Part shown: in pieces, positions 34,102 through 43,105 of the stretch
Layout: every line of letters begins with the position of its first letter
Numbering within the stretch: the stretch's first letter is position 1
Source of the DNA: Candidatus Sulfurimonas baltica
GTDB lineage: Bacteria > Campylobacterota > Campylobacteria > Campylobacterales > Sulfurimonadaceae
Assembly (NCBI RefSeq): GCF_015265455.1
Contig: NZ_CP054492.1
Location: 1,922,001-1,986,000, forward strand
Direction of reading: 5' to 3'
DNA length: 64,000 nt
The notes under the pieces: model-generated
Told to the model about the DNA's origin: nothing
What the model saw: only the letters and a program-made list of their open reading frames with translations
Databases searched by the model: none
Position numbers and translations under genes: made by a program

Positions 34102-34875
34102 ATGTCATTTCCAATTCTAGTATCAAACCGTTTAATTAAAATTTTAGGAACTATTACCAAAACTTTATGTTATCCGTTTCATTATATTTTTCCAAAAAAG
34201 CGTTTTAAAATTCCTGAAATCAGCAAACCTATTTTTACGTCAAAAACTGCAAGTAAGATTCCAAAAATTATTTGGCAAACAAACTACACGAACAATGTAA
34301 GCTTGCCTGTATATTTAAACTACTTGTTTAATCGTCTTATGTCTTTGGATCATGAGTATCGTTATGTAAGCACAGAGGCAAGACTAGAGTATATGAAAAC
34401 CAATGCTCCAAAAGAGATAAGCGAGGCATTTGAACAACTGACAGACGGTGCTTCACAGGCTGATTTTTGGAGAGTGTTTGTGCTTAACCATATTGGCGGA
34501 ACATACATGGATATCGATGCTCATCTTGTATGGCCACTATCTAAAATAATCAAACCTGATGATACAGAGGTTTTTTTACTGACAAAGCAGCACTACAGTA
34601 ACTACTTTATAGCTAGCCAAAAAAATAATCCCGTTTTAGAAAAAAGCCTCAACATTATTGTAGACAACATAGTAAATAAAAATCTAGATGGTGGAATATA
34701 TAACCTAACAGGTCCTAATGTATTAAACATTGCTATTGGAGACAAAAAGGTAAATCACAGATTTTACCGTATTACATGTGTGCAAGGGAGTTTTACAAAC
34801 GAGTATTTTCAATATATTGATAAGCCAAGAGGCAAATGGATTCATGCAAAAAAAGAAGATCTAATAAAAGGCTAA
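34102..34875 (+). CDS. Glycosyltransferase with DXD sugar-binding motif (GT32-like)
   Basis: The ~257-residue protein contains KIPKIIWQTNYT, DGASQADFWRVFVLNHIGGTYMDIDAHLVWPL (read as two blocks) and TGPNVLNIA, the pattern of Gly_transf_sug/GT32 mannosyl- or galactosyltransferases. The DID motif binds the metal and nucleotide sugar. The frame is open from 34039, but I start at 34102 (ATGTCATTT), which follows GGGG by 5 nt and begins a more typical sequence. First gene of the LPS/O-antigen cluster on the plus strand. Confidence 0.85.
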   Translation: MSFPILVSNRLIKILGTITKTLCYPFHYIFPKKRFKIPEISKPIFTSKTASKIPKIIWQTNYTNNVSLPVYLNYLFNRLMSLDHEYRYVSTEARLEYMKTNAPKEISEAFEQLTDGASQADFWRVFVLNHIGGTYMDIDAHLVWPLSKIIKPDDTEVFLLTKQHYSNYFIASQKNNPVLEKSLNIIVDNIVNKNLDGGIYNLTGPNVLNIAIGDKKVNHRFYRITCVQGSFTNEYFQYIDKPRGKWIHAKKEDLIKG

Positions 34876-34881
34876 ACAAAT

Positions 34882-35748
34882 ATGAAGATTAAAGATGGAA
34901 AAAACAATTATATGACAACAACCATAATAATTTCAGTTTATAAAAATGTAAAAGCACTTAAGCTTGTTTTGGACTCTATTTTAAATCAAACTATAAATGT
35001 AAATGAGATAATTGTTTCAGAAGATGGTCAATCTCCTGAGATGAAAGAGTTTATAGATAGTTTAACAATCCCACACCTTATACATTTAAACCAAGAAGAT
35101 TTAAAATGGAGAAAAAACATAGCCTTAAACAAATCTATAAAAAAAGCAAGTGGTGATTATCTTATATTTATAGATGGTGATGTTGTCCTGCACAAACGAT
35201 TTGTGGAGGGGCATATTTATTGCTCAAAACCAAAAAGAGTTTGCTCAGGTAAAAGAGTAGAACTTGGTCCCAACTACACTCAAAAACTTTTAGCACATGA
35301 ATTAACCATAGATGAATTATCAGATAGCTTTATAAGAAGAATTATATCTTTACATAAAGACAATGTAAGGCATTATGAAGATGGAATATATATTAATCCA
35401 AAAGGCTTTTTATATAATAAAATCATTCAAAAAAAACACATCAATTATCTAATAGGCTGTAATTTTTCATGTTATAAAGAAGATATGGAGTCAATAAATG
35501 GGTTCAATGAAGACTTTAAACTACCATCTGTTGGTGAAGATGTTGATATCAACTGGCGCTTCAGAGCAAGCGGTATTGAAGTAATATCTTGTAGAAATAT
35601 TGCTAATGTATATCATCTTTATCACAAAAAAGGTTTTAATAATGTGGACCTTGGAATAAATGATAAAATTCTAAAAGAGGCTTTTGACAAAAATCGCTAT
35701 ATTTGTTTAAATGGATTAAATAAGCTAAAAGAAGGAGAGTCTTTATGA
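34882..35748 (+). CDS. GT2-family glycosyltransferase
   Basis: The 288-residue protein has a GT-A fold: [36 protein letters not shown], then a DXD-like [15 protein letters not shown] and [21 protein letters not shown]. It has a clear paralogue at 43095-43913 in the same cluster. The donor is unknown. Its TGA overlaps the rfbA ATG (ATGA). The start could also be the ATG at 34912 (MTTTIIIS). Confidence 0.9.
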   Translation: MKIKDGKNNYMTTTIIISVYKNVKALKLVLDSILNQTINVNEIIVSEDGQSPEMKEFIDSLTIPHLIHLNQEDLKWRKNIALNKSIKKASGDYLIFIDGDVVLHKRFVEGHIYCSKPKRVCSGKRVELGPNYTQKLLAHELTIDELSDSFIRRIISLHKDNVRHYEDGIYINPKGFLYNKIIQKKHINYLIGCNFSCYKEDMESINGFNEDFKLPSVGEDVDINWRFRASGIEVISCRNIANVYHLYHKKGFNNVDLGINDKILKEAFDKNRYICLNGLNKLKEGESL

Positions 35749-36635
35749 AAGGAATAATTTTAGCAGGAGGGTCTGGTACAAGACTTTACCCTATAACTAA
35801 AGGCGTCTCCAAGCAGTTAATGCCTATCTATGATAAACCAATGATATACTATCCGCTTTCTGTACTAATGCTTTCTGGTATAACTGAAGTTTTAATAATT
35901 TCCACTCCAAAAGACCTACCAAGATTTGAAGAATTATTAGGTGATGGGTCTGATATTGGTATGAAATTCTCTTATGTGGTTCAACCAAGTCCAGATGGTC
36001 TTGCTCAGGCATTTATTTTAGGAGAAGAGTTTATTGGCAATGATGATGTATGTTTAGTACTCGGTGATAATATATTTTATGGTCATGGATTAACAAATCT
36101 TCTATCAACAAGCGTAAAAAATGCATCTGAGGAAAATAAAGCCACCGTGTTTGGATACTACGTAAGTGACCCGGAGCGTTATGGTGTTGCTGAGTTTGAT
36201 AAAGCTGGTAATGTAACTTCTATTGAAGAAAAACCTACTGAGCCAAAGTCAAACTATGCAGTAATCGGTCTTTACTTTTACCCTAACGATGTGGTAAAAA
36301 AAGCGAAAAATGTTAAACCTAGTGACAGAGGTGAATTAGAAATCACAACTCTAAACCAAGACTACTTAAATGAGAATAGGCTCAAAGTTGAACTTATGGG
36401 AAGAGGTTATGCTTGGCTTGATACTGGAACTCATGAGTCTTTGCTGGAGGCTTCTCAGTTTATACAAACTATTGAAAATCGTCAGTCACTAAAAGTTGCC
36501 TGTATAGAAGAAATAGCCTATGAGATGGGATACATCTCAAAAGAAAAACTTTTGGAATTGGCAGAACCACTCAAGAAAAATCAGTATGGACAATACCTTA
36601 TAAGAAGAGCATCACAGCCAAGAGGTTTAAGATAA
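35745..36635 (+). CDS. rfbA: Glucose-1-phosphate thymidylyltransferase
   Basis: The 296-residue enzyme has the nucleotidyltransferase motif [28 protein letters not shown], seen in two blocks, [12 protein letters not shown], and [18 protein letters not shown]. It makes dTDP-glucose, the first step of dTDP-L-rhamnose. It is the first of rfbA-rfbC-rfbD-rfbB, all overlapping or nearly so. The conserved [12 protein letters not shown] is intact. Confidence 0.98.
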   Translation: MKGIILAGGSGTRLYPITKGVSKQLMPIYDKPMIYYPLSVLMLSGITEVLIISTPKDLPRFEELLGDGSDIGMKFSYVVQPSPDGLAQAFILGEEFIGNDDVCLVLGDNIFYGHGLTNLLSTSVKNASEENKATVFGYYVSDPERYGVAEFDKAGNVTSIEEKPTEPKSNYAVIGLYFYPNDVVKKAKNVKPSDRGELEITTLNQDYLNENRLKVELMGRGYAWLDTGTHESLLEASQFIQTIENRQSLKVACIEEIAYEMGYISKEKLLELAEPLKKNQYGQYLIRRASQPRGLR

Positions 36636-36636
36636 T

Positions 36637-37215
36637 TTGAATTTTATAAGAACAGATATCCCAGATGTTGTTATCATAGAACCAAAAGTTCATGGAGATG
36701 AGAGAGGTTATTTCGTAGAAACTTTTCGTGCTGACAAGCTTCAAGAGTTTTTAGGATATACAATCAACTTTTGCCAAGACAATGAATCAAAAAGCTCAAG
36801 AGGAGTTTTAAGAGGTCTTCACTATCAACTTCATCCTGCTGCTCAGACTAAACTAGTGCGTGTAATACAAGGTCGTGTTTTAGATGTTGCAGTAGATATA
36901 AGAAAAGATTCTCCAACATTTGGTCAACATGTAGCAGTTGAGTTAAGTTCTGAAAATAAAAAACAACTGCTAGTTCCAAGAGGCTTTGCTCATGGCTTCG
37001 TTGTTTTAGAAGATGATACTGTATTTGCTTATAAAGTAGACAACTATTACTCGCCTGAAAATGATAGAGGGATTGCCTTTGATGATAAAGAACTAAAAAT
37101 AGATTGGCAAGTTCCACATGCCGAGTTAAATCTATCTGCAAAAGACAAGATACAGCCTAAACTACATGATACTAATGACTTATTTGAATATGGAGTAAAT
37201 TACTATAATGACTAA
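36637..37215 (+). CDS. rfbC: dTDP-4-dehydrorhamnose 3,5-epimerase
   Basis: The 192-residue cupin-fold epimerase has VIIEPKVHGDERGYFVETF, LRGLHYQLHPAAQTKLVRV (His/Lys), and VPRGFAHGFVVLEDDTVFAYK with the active-site Tyr region downstream. It acts on dTDP-4-keto-6-deoxyglucose. The start is a TTG at 36637, 1 nt after the rfbA stop, with AGAGG ~11 nt before; no nearer ATG preserves the family N-terminus. It overlaps rfbD by 8 nt. Confidence 0.96.
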   Translation: MNFIRTDIPDVVIIEPKVHGDERGYFVETFRADKLQEFLGYTINFCQDNESKSSRGVLRGLHYQLHPAAQTKLVRVIQGRVLDVAVDIRKDSPTFGQHVAVELSSENKKQLLVPRGFAHGFVVLEDDTVFAYKVDNYYSPENDRGIAFDDKELKIDWQVPHAELNLSAKDKIQPKLHDTNDLFEYGVNYYND

Positions 37216-38095
37216 TATTTTAGTAACAGGAAGCAAAGGTCAGCTTGGCTCAGAGATAAAAGAACTATCACATGAGATTCCCAGTCAAGCTGAGAATGAC
37301 GGTTATCACTTTTTCTTTACAGACAGAAGTGAACTTGACATTACAGATGAACAATCAATAAAAAACTTTATAGATATTAATAATATAAATATAATTATAA
37401 ACTGTGCGGCATACACTGCTGTAGACAAAGCAGAAGACGATAAAGATTTAGCAGATAAAATTAATTATCAAGCTGTTAGGCACTTGGCACAAATATCAAA
37501 ATATAAAAATATAAAACTTATTCATGTCTCAACCGACTATGTATTTGATGGTAAACACTTTATGCCATATATTGAGACAGATACAACAAATCCAAATGGC
37601 ATATATGGAAAAACTAAACTTGATGGTGAACTTGCAATGCAAGAGGTAAATCCTTTAAACTCTATTATCATTAGAACTTCTTGGGTTTACTCGTCATTTG
37701 GAGCTAACTTTGTAAAAACAATGCTTCGCTTAGGCAAAGAAAAAGAACAACTAGGTGTTATTTACGATCAAGTAGGAACACCTACTTATGCAAGAGATCT
37801 GGCAAAAGCTATTTTAGAAATACTTCCAAATATAAAAAATGAAAAAGTGCAAATTTACAACTACTCAAATGAAGGGGTACTAAGCTGGTACGACTTTGCT
37901 AAAGAGATTATGCTTATGGCAAAACTTACATGTGAAATAAATCCAATTGAAACAAAAGAGTATCCGACACCGGCACTAAGACCACATTACAGCCTACTAA
38001 ACAAATCAAAAATCAAAAAAGAATTCAACTTAACTATCCCATATTGGAAAGATAGTTTAAAAGAGTGCCTAAAAACTATGGGAGAAATAGAATGA
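37208..38095 (+). CDS. rfbD: dTDP-4-dehydrorhamnose reductase
   Basis: The 295-residue SDR-type enzyme has ILVTGSKGQLGSEI, STDYVFDG, YGKTKLDGE (YxxxK) and RTSWVYSSFG. It makes dTDP-L-rhamnose with NAD(P)H. Residues ~23-32 (HEIPSQAENDGY) come from an inserted 26-bp palindromic repeat (37275-37300), which adds several residues in the N-terminal part where homologues that I remember are shorter. The remaining sequence appears intact, so the enzyme is probably functional. Its TGA overlaps the rfbB ATG. Confidence 0.96.
   Translation: MTNILVTGSKGQLGSEIKELSHEIPSQAENDGYHFFFTDRSELDITDEQSIKNFIDINNINIIINCAAYTAVDKAEDDKDLADKINYQAVRHLAQISKYKNIKLIHVSTDYVFDGKHFMPYIETDTTNPNGIYGKTKLDGELAMQEVNPLNSIIIRTSWVYSSFGANFVKTMLRLGKEKEQLGVIYDQVGTPTYARDLAKAILEILPNIKNEKVQIYNYSNEGVLSWYDFAKEIMLMAKLTCEINPIETKEYPTPALRPHYSLLNKSKIKKEFNLTIPYWKDSLKECLKTMGEIE
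37275..37300 (+). repeat. 26-bp imperfect palindrome inside rfbD
   Basis: The unit is AGATTCCCAGTCAAGCTGAG then AATGAC. ATTCCCA and TGAGAAT are inverted with one mismatch around GTCAAGC. The exact reverse complement lies at 38933-38958 in rfbB. It is read through in frame. Confidence 0.92.
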
Positions 38096-39165
38096 ATAAC
38101 ATATTAGTAACAGGGTGTGCAGGATTTATAGGAAGCAACTTTGTCCCTTATTTTTTAGATAAATATCCAAACTACAATTTAATAAATTTAGACCTTCTCA
38201 CATATGCTGGAAACTTAGAAAATCTCAAAGAGTGTGAAGGTAATCCACGATACAAGTTCATAAAGGGTGATATCTGTAATCGTGAACTTGTTGAGTTCAT
38301 ATTTAATGAGTATGACATAAACGGTGTCATTCACTTTGCAGCAGAGTCACATGTAGATAACTCCATCAAAAACCCTGGTGTATTTGTGCAAACAAATGTA
38401 AACGGAACTTTCACACTATTGGATGTAGCTAAACACTACTGGATGAATAAACCATTTGAATATAAAGAAAACTATAAAGGTTGTAGATTTCACCATATAT
38501 CAACAGATGAAGTATATGGAACTCTAAATGAGACAGACCTCTTTACAGAAGAGACACCATATGCTCCAAATTCCCCTTACTCAGCATCTAAAGCAAGTTC
38601 AGATATGATAGTAAGAAGCTACCAAGAGACATATGGAATGAACACAGTCATTACAAACTGCTCAAATAATTATGGTCCAAAACAACATGATGAAAAACTC
38701 ATTCCTACTATTATCAGAAAAGCACTGGCAGGTGAGAGTATTCCAATCTACGGAGATGGTAAGAACATAAGAGACTGGTTATATGTGCTTGACCACTGCA
38801 AAGGTATAGATTTGGTTTATCACACAGGTAAGGAAGCTAATGTTTACAATATCGGCGGAAGAAATGAGAGAACTAATTTACAGATAGTTGATGCTATTTG
38901 TTTAATTCTTGATGAAAAAGTTCCCTTACCTAGTCATTCTCAGCTTGACTGGGAATCTAACAAAAGCATAAAGAACTACAAAGAACTTATTACTTTTGTA
39001 GAAGATAGAGCTGGACATGATAGAAGATATGCCATAGATGCAACAAAACTTGAAAATGAACTTGGCTGGAGAGCTGATGAAGACTTTGATAGTGGAATTG
39101 TAAAGACTGTTGAGTGGTATTTACTTAAATATACAAAACAAGGTGTATATAACAATGTTAATTAA
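38092..39165 (+). CDS. rfbB: dTDP-glucose 4,6-dehydratase
   Basis: The 357-residue SDR enzyme has ILVTGCAGFIGSNFVPYFL, HFAAESHVDNSI, HISTDEVYGTL, YSASKASSD (YxxxK), NYGPKQHDEKLIP and the C-terminal DRAGHDRRYAIDATKLE. It makes dTDP-4-keto-6-deoxyglucose. I start at 38092, where the ATG overlaps the rfbD stop (ATGA), rather than at 38065. A second copy of the 26-bp repeat (38933-38958) adds PSHSQLDWESN between LDEKVPL and the ELITFVEDR block, in a surface loop region by inference. Confidence 0.97.
   Translation: MNNILVTGCAGFIGSNFVPYFLDKYPNYNLINLDLLTYAGNLENLKECEGNPRYKFIKGDICNRELVEFIFNEYDINGVIHFAAESHVDNSIKNPGVFVQTNVNGTFTLLDVAKHYWMNKPFEYKENYKGCRFHHISTDEVYGTLNETDLFTEETPYAPNSPYSASKASSDMIVRSYQETYGMNTVITNCSNNYGPKQHDEKLIPTIIRKALAGESIPIYGDGKNIRDWLYVLDHCKGIDLVYHTGKEANVYNIGGRNERTNLQIVDAICLILDEKVPLPSHSQLDWESNKSIKNYKELITFVEDRAGHDRRYAIDATKLENELGWRADEDFDSGIVKTVEWYLLKYTKQGVYNNVN
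38933..38958 (-). repeat. 26-bp imperfect palindrome inside rfbB (inverted copy)
   Basis: Exact reverse complement of the repeat at 37275-37300, 1.66 kb away. It is read in frame in the opposite orientation, giving different residues (SHSQLDWES). Confidence 0.92.
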
Positions 39166-39409
39166 TACAAGTTCAAGTACCGACAGAAATGAAATACTTA
39201 GATTTTATATAAAAAGAAGTTTGAAAAAATTATTAAGTGATTGTGGATATGAAATCTTAAAAATGAAAAATATTGTTGATTATAAGAACAAACCTATTAA
39301 AGAATTTCTAAAAAAAACAAGATATCTTATAATTCCAAAGATATTCAGAACAATTAATACATTACAATTTTGGATAACTGCAAAAAAGAATGATAACAGT
39401 GACACATAA
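39155..39409 (+). pseudogene. Short gene or remnant resembling a methyltransferase C-terminus
   Basis: The 84-residue frame contains LKKLLSDCGYEILKMKN and RTINTLQFWITAKKNDN, which resemble the last part of class I SAM-dependent methyltransferases. No SAM-binding part precedes it; the upstream DNA is rfbB. It is most likely the remains of a cargo gene lost during O-antigen cluster shuffling, or a small free-standing protein. The start is taken at 39155 near the end of rfbB. Confidence 0.45.
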
Positions 39410-39410
39410 T

Positions 39411-40289
39411 ATGTTTAAAATAGCCGCTTCAGTAGTATTATATAACCCTGAGGATAAAATATTTAATAATATCAAATCATATGCTAATAAGGTTGATAAA
39501 TTAATAGTAATTGATAATTCAACAACACATAATCTGGATTTAATTAAAAATATTAATCAATCTTTTGATAATTTAATTTATATCAATAATAATACAAACA
39601 TTGGAATAGCGACAGCGTTAAATATAGCTTGTGATAAAGCAATTGAGCTAGGCTACGACTGGATTCTTACTATGGACCAAGATAGTGAATTTATCAATTT
39701 TAATCACTATAAAACTTGTTTGCTTAATTTTAACAATACAGACAACATTGCATTATTCGCTGCAAATACATTATATAATGCCAAAGAGCATCTTCCATCA
39801 AATCCAACTTGCAATTATGAAGAAAAATTCATAGTAATTACTTCTGGTAATTTTTTGAATCTAAAACTATTTAATCAAATTGGTCGATTTGAAGATAAAC
39901 TTTTTATTGACTTAGTAGATTATGACTACTGCTTTAAAGCTCAAGAAAAAAATTATAAAATTTTATATTTTAAAGATGTTTTAGTGGAACATAATTTAGG
40001 AAGCTTATTTGAAAGAAGAAATTTAATTACTAAAAAAATAAAAATAAAAACAGAACACAATCCTCAAAGAATATATTACTTTGCAAGGAATTATTTATAT
40101 ATAGCATCTAAGTATGGCAAAAAATTTTCAAAAGAGGCTAGTATATTTAAAATTATAAATATCTTATTTATTCATGAAGTAACAAAAATAATTTTCTATG
40201 AAGACAATAAATTTAAAAAAATATATGCTAAATTTTTGGGCTTATATCATTTTTTAGTAGGTAAATATGGTAAACATAATATATATTAA
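39411..40289 (+). CDS. GT2-family glycosyltransferase, rhamnosyltransferase-like
   Basis: The ~292-residue protein has FKIAASVVLYNPEDKIFNNI, KLIVIDNSTTHNL, NIGIATALNIACDKA, the DXD-like WILTMDQDSEF and VDYDYCFKAQEKNYKI. The pattern matches rhamnosyltransferases of the RfbN/WbbL type, and dTDP-rhamnose genes are directly upstream. The start at 39411 fits the family; an earlier ATG at 39390 would add 7 residues. The gene is very AT-rich. Confidence 0.88.
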   Translation: MFKIAASVVLYNPEDKIFNNIKSYANKVDKLIVIDNSTTHNLDLIKNINQSFDNLIYINNNTNIGIATALNIACDKAIELGYDWILTMDQDSEFINFNHYKTCLLNFNNTDNIALFAANTLYNAKEHLPSNPTCNYEEKFIVITSGNFLNLKLFNQIGRFEDKLFIDLVDYDYCFKAQEKNYKILYFKDVLVEHNLGSLFERRNLITKKIKIKTEHNPQRIYYFARNYLYIASKYGKKFSKEASIFKIINILFIHEVTKIIFYEDNKFKKIYAKFLGLYHFLVGKYGKHNIY

Positions 40290-41574
40290 GATAAATCAAC
40301 TTAATAATTTTAGAATTAGTAAACAAAATGAATTTACACTGTATGCAAATTATTTACTGGTTGCATACGCATTCTTTTTACCTATTTATGCATCTACTAC
40401 CAGGACTATTTTTAGCGTGATTGTAGTCCTATTCTTATTGTCAGGTAATATTAAAGAGAAATTCTTATTTGCTATCAAAGATAAAGTCGTGCTAGCATTT
40501 GTCTTATTTTATTTTATGCATTTAGTTTGGATGCTAGGAAGTCAACACATTGATATAGCATCTTATAAATTGGCAAACTTTAGATATATTTTATATATTA
40601 TATTATTTGTCGCAATTATAAGAGAGGACTTCATATATAAAATTTTAGCTGGATTTATTTTAGGAATATTCTTCAGTGAAATAATAAGCTATCTCATGTT
40701 AATGGGTATACATATACCATATTTGCAATATTCTGGTGGGGGAACAAATGTTCCTTTTATGTCATCATACACTCAGTATAGTACAGTTCTATCTATCTCT
40801 ATGGGTATTTTACTTTATGGTATTATCACAATTAGACAACATATATCACTAAAATTACTTTATGTATTCTTTTTTATAAGTGCTTCAAGTAATATATTTA
40901 TCATTCAGTCCAAACTAGGATATGGGCTATATGCTATATCTATTCTAGTTGTAACAGCTATGATAACCATAAAGCATAAAAAGTACTGGATGATTCCCAT
41001 ATCAATTGTGCTCATTATAGGAGGTTATATACTTGCCTATAGTCTAAGTAATACTTTTCATCAAAGAGTAAACAGCTTTTTTAATGAAACAGCTGCAGCT
41101 GTAGAAAAAGAAAACTATCATACTTCTACTGGTACGAGAATTGGCTTTCATAAATATGGCTATGATTTACTACAAGAAAGTTTGCTATTTGGATTTGGTA
41201 CAGGAGATCATCAATATGAGTTCTTAGAATACATTAAAGTAGTTGAAAATGATAAATCAAATTATAACTCCATGAAAAATAATTTAGACAGTGGTAGTGG
41301 AGGGAGTTTGCATAGTGAATTTTTAGATAACTCTTTGCAGTTTGGAATCATAGGATTGGTAATATTTCTTAATATATTTTATCAGCTTTTAAAATATCAA
41401 GTTAATGATTACTATTTGAAAATTGTCCAAGTAATCTTTGTTGTGATTTTACTTGCAACTGCAAGTGTTAATATGATTTTTCTATTCTCTAAAATAGGTA
41501 AAATTTTCACTTTATTATCCGCTCTTACATTAAAACTTTATTACAATAAAGAAAAACTTAAAAAACTCACCTAG
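40267..41574 (+). CDS. O-antigen ligase/polymerase-like membrane protein
   Basis: The 435-residue protein is highly hydrophobic, with about 10-12 helices. A large periplasmic loop (about residues 260-360) contains the Wzy_C-type stretch LLQESLLFGFGTGDHQYEF and GSLHSEFLDNSLQFGIIGL. This fits WaaL ligases or Wzy polymerases, which cannot be told apart here. It joins or polymerises O-chain on the periplasmic side. It overlaps the preceding glycosyltransferase by 23 nt and meets the convergent GT2 gene over 4 nt. Confidence 0.85.
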   Translation: MVNIIYIKINQLNNFRISKQNEFTLYANYLLVAYAFFLPIYASTTRTIFSVIVVLFLLSGNIKEKFLFAIKDKVVLAFVLFYFMHLVWMLGSQHIDIASYKLANFRYILYIILFVAIIREDFIYKILAGFILGIFFSEIISYLMLMGIHIPYLQYSGGGTNVPFMSSYTQYSTVLSISMGILLYGIITIRQHISLKLLYVFFFISASSNIFIIQSKLGYGLYAISILVVTAMITIKHKKYWMIPISIVLIIGGYILAYSLSNTFHQRVNSFFNETAAAVEKENYHTSTGTRIGFHKYGYDLLQESLLFGFGTGDHQYEFLEYIKVVENDKSNYNSMKNNLDSGSGGSLHSEFLDNSLQFGIIGLVIFLNIFYQLLKYQVNDYYLKIVQVIFVVILLATASVNMIFLFSKIGKIFTLLSALTLKLYYNKEKLKKLT

Positions 41575-42473
41575 TGTTGCAACGTTCTTAGGCTTAAATT
41601 TTTTGTACATCCATTCAATACGCATAAAAAAAGTTTTAACCCATTTTTTCTTTTAAAGCTTCTTCTAAAAAGCTTTAAAATCAATAATAACTTTAATATA
41701 AAAACACTGGGTTTATTGAAATGTTTATTTATTAAAATATTATATGAAATGTAGTATTCTCTTTCTATTTCAAAGCTTTTTGTTGTACTTCCTCCACTAT
41801 GGTGAAATATTTGAGCTTCTGGCAAAAACACAACTTCTTTACCGTAATCCCAGACTCTTTTAGATAAATCTTCCTCCTCACAATACAAGAAAAATTCTTT
41901 ATCAAATCCACCAATTTCAACAAAATCTCTAGCTCTAAAAAACATGCAAGAACCACTTACTACTTCTACTAATGTTGGTACATCTAGTTTTATTTTATTG
42001 CTTGGAAAATTATGCTTAGAAAAAGTCCTTGCAATTGAATTTCCAAATAACTCTTTTACTACACTTGGAAATAGTTTATATGAAGAAGAGAAATTTCCAT
42101 TCTCATCGTTAACTTTGGCGGTAGCTAGAGCAATATGCAAGTTGCTATGCAAATAGTTAGTCATAACTAAAGTAGCATCATTTAAGAGTTGTGTATCATT
42201 ATTTATAAAGAAAAAGTACTCTCCTCTAGCATATTGTACACCGAGCATATTTCCAGAGGAAAAGCCTTCATTTATAGTATTTCTTATTAATTGTATTTTT
42301 TGATTGGAATTGATATATTTTTTCAAATTAGAATAATCTTCTTCTCTGGAATCATTATCAACTATAACTATTTCATATTCTAACGTAGTATATTTTTCTA
42401 TACTTTCAATTAGTTTAATAGTATAATTTGAAGAGTTATAGTTAATTGTAATAAATGACACTTTTAAACTCAT
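41571..42473 (-). CDS. GT2-family glycosyltransferase
   Basis: The 300-residue protein has VSFITINYNSSNYTIKLIESIE, YEIVIVDNDSREED, NTINEGFSSGNMLGVQYARGEYFFFINNDTQ (two blocks) and LYCEEEDLSKRVWDYG. It is of the rhamnosyltransferase/GT2 type. I start at 42473 because the ATG overlaps the stop of the upstream acyltransferase gene (ATGA). The donor is unknown, though rhamnose is available. Confidence 0.9.
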   Translation of the reverse strand: MSLKVSFITINYNSSNYTIKLIESIEKYTTLEYEIVIVDNDSREEDYSNLKKYINSNQKIQLIRNTINEGFSSGNMLGVQYARGEYFFFINNDTQLLNDATLVMTNYLHSNLHIALATAKVNDENGNFSSSYKLFPSVVKELFGNSIARTFSKHNFPSNKIKLDVPTLVEVVSGSCMFFRARDFVEIGGFDKEFFLYCEEEDLSKRVWDYGKEVVFLPEAQIFHHSGGSTTKSFEIEREYYISYNILINKHFNKPSVFILKLLLILKLFRRSFKRKNGLKLFLCVLNGCTKNLSLRTLQH

Positions 42474-43105
42474 AATGTTCTCTCTTTCCCCCATGTTATA
42501 TTTCTTTTAATTACTTTAGCAGGAACTCCAGCTATAACAACATTGGACTCAAATATATTTGAAGTCAGTAAACTATTTATACCTATAACTGAATTATTGC
42601 CAATAGTGACTCCCTTTAAAATATTAACATGTTGGGCAATCCAAACATTATTATTTATAATAATATCTTTGCTATTGTTAATTACTTCATTATTTTTATA
42701 AATAGAATGCCCATCACAAGATTTTATATCTATATTTGATGCCAATAAACAATCATCCCCTATCAATATTCTACTATTTTCTCCACAGCAAACTATAGTT
42801 GCTCCACCTATTTCTGTTCTTTGACCTATACAAAGTGTATGGTTACTACCTTGCATTATTATCTCTAAATTTCTAATATAGGTGTCTTTTTTTATAGTAA
42901 TCTTATTATTATTTCCATCTATACCTATTTTAACTCTTTTAAAATTCCCATCACATAATTCTACAGAATTATCAATACCACTTACTCGTATTTTACTATG
43001 TCTCAATATGGACATTATATGTAATCTATTATATTTAGAAGAACGAAAAGAATTTTTAACAAGTAAATATTTTTGTAAAATTAGCAATATTGTTTTATAC
43101 GTCAT
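42470..43105 (-). CDS. Hexapeptide-repeat acyltransferase (WbbJ-like)
   Basis: The 211-residue left-handed beta-helix protein has repeats such as KRVKIGIDGNNNKITIKKD, ENSRILIGDDCLLASNIDIKSCDGHSIY and NNVWIAQHVNILKGVTIGNNSVIG, ending AGVPAKVIKRNI. The catalytic His is probably in CDGHSIY. It likely acetylates a sugar of the O-chain. It overlaps the upstream GT2 gene by 11 nt. Confidence 0.9.
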   Translation of the reverse strand: MTYKTILLILQKYLLVKNSFRSSKYNRLHIMSILRHSKIRVSGIDNSVELCDGNFKRVKIGIDGNNNKITIKKDTYIRNLEIIMQGSNHTLCIGQRTEIGGATIVCCGENSRILIGDDCLLASNIDIKSCDGHSIYKNNEVINNSKDIIINNNVWIAQHVNILKGVTIGNNSVIGINSLLTSNIFESNVVIAGVPAKVIKRNITWGKERTL

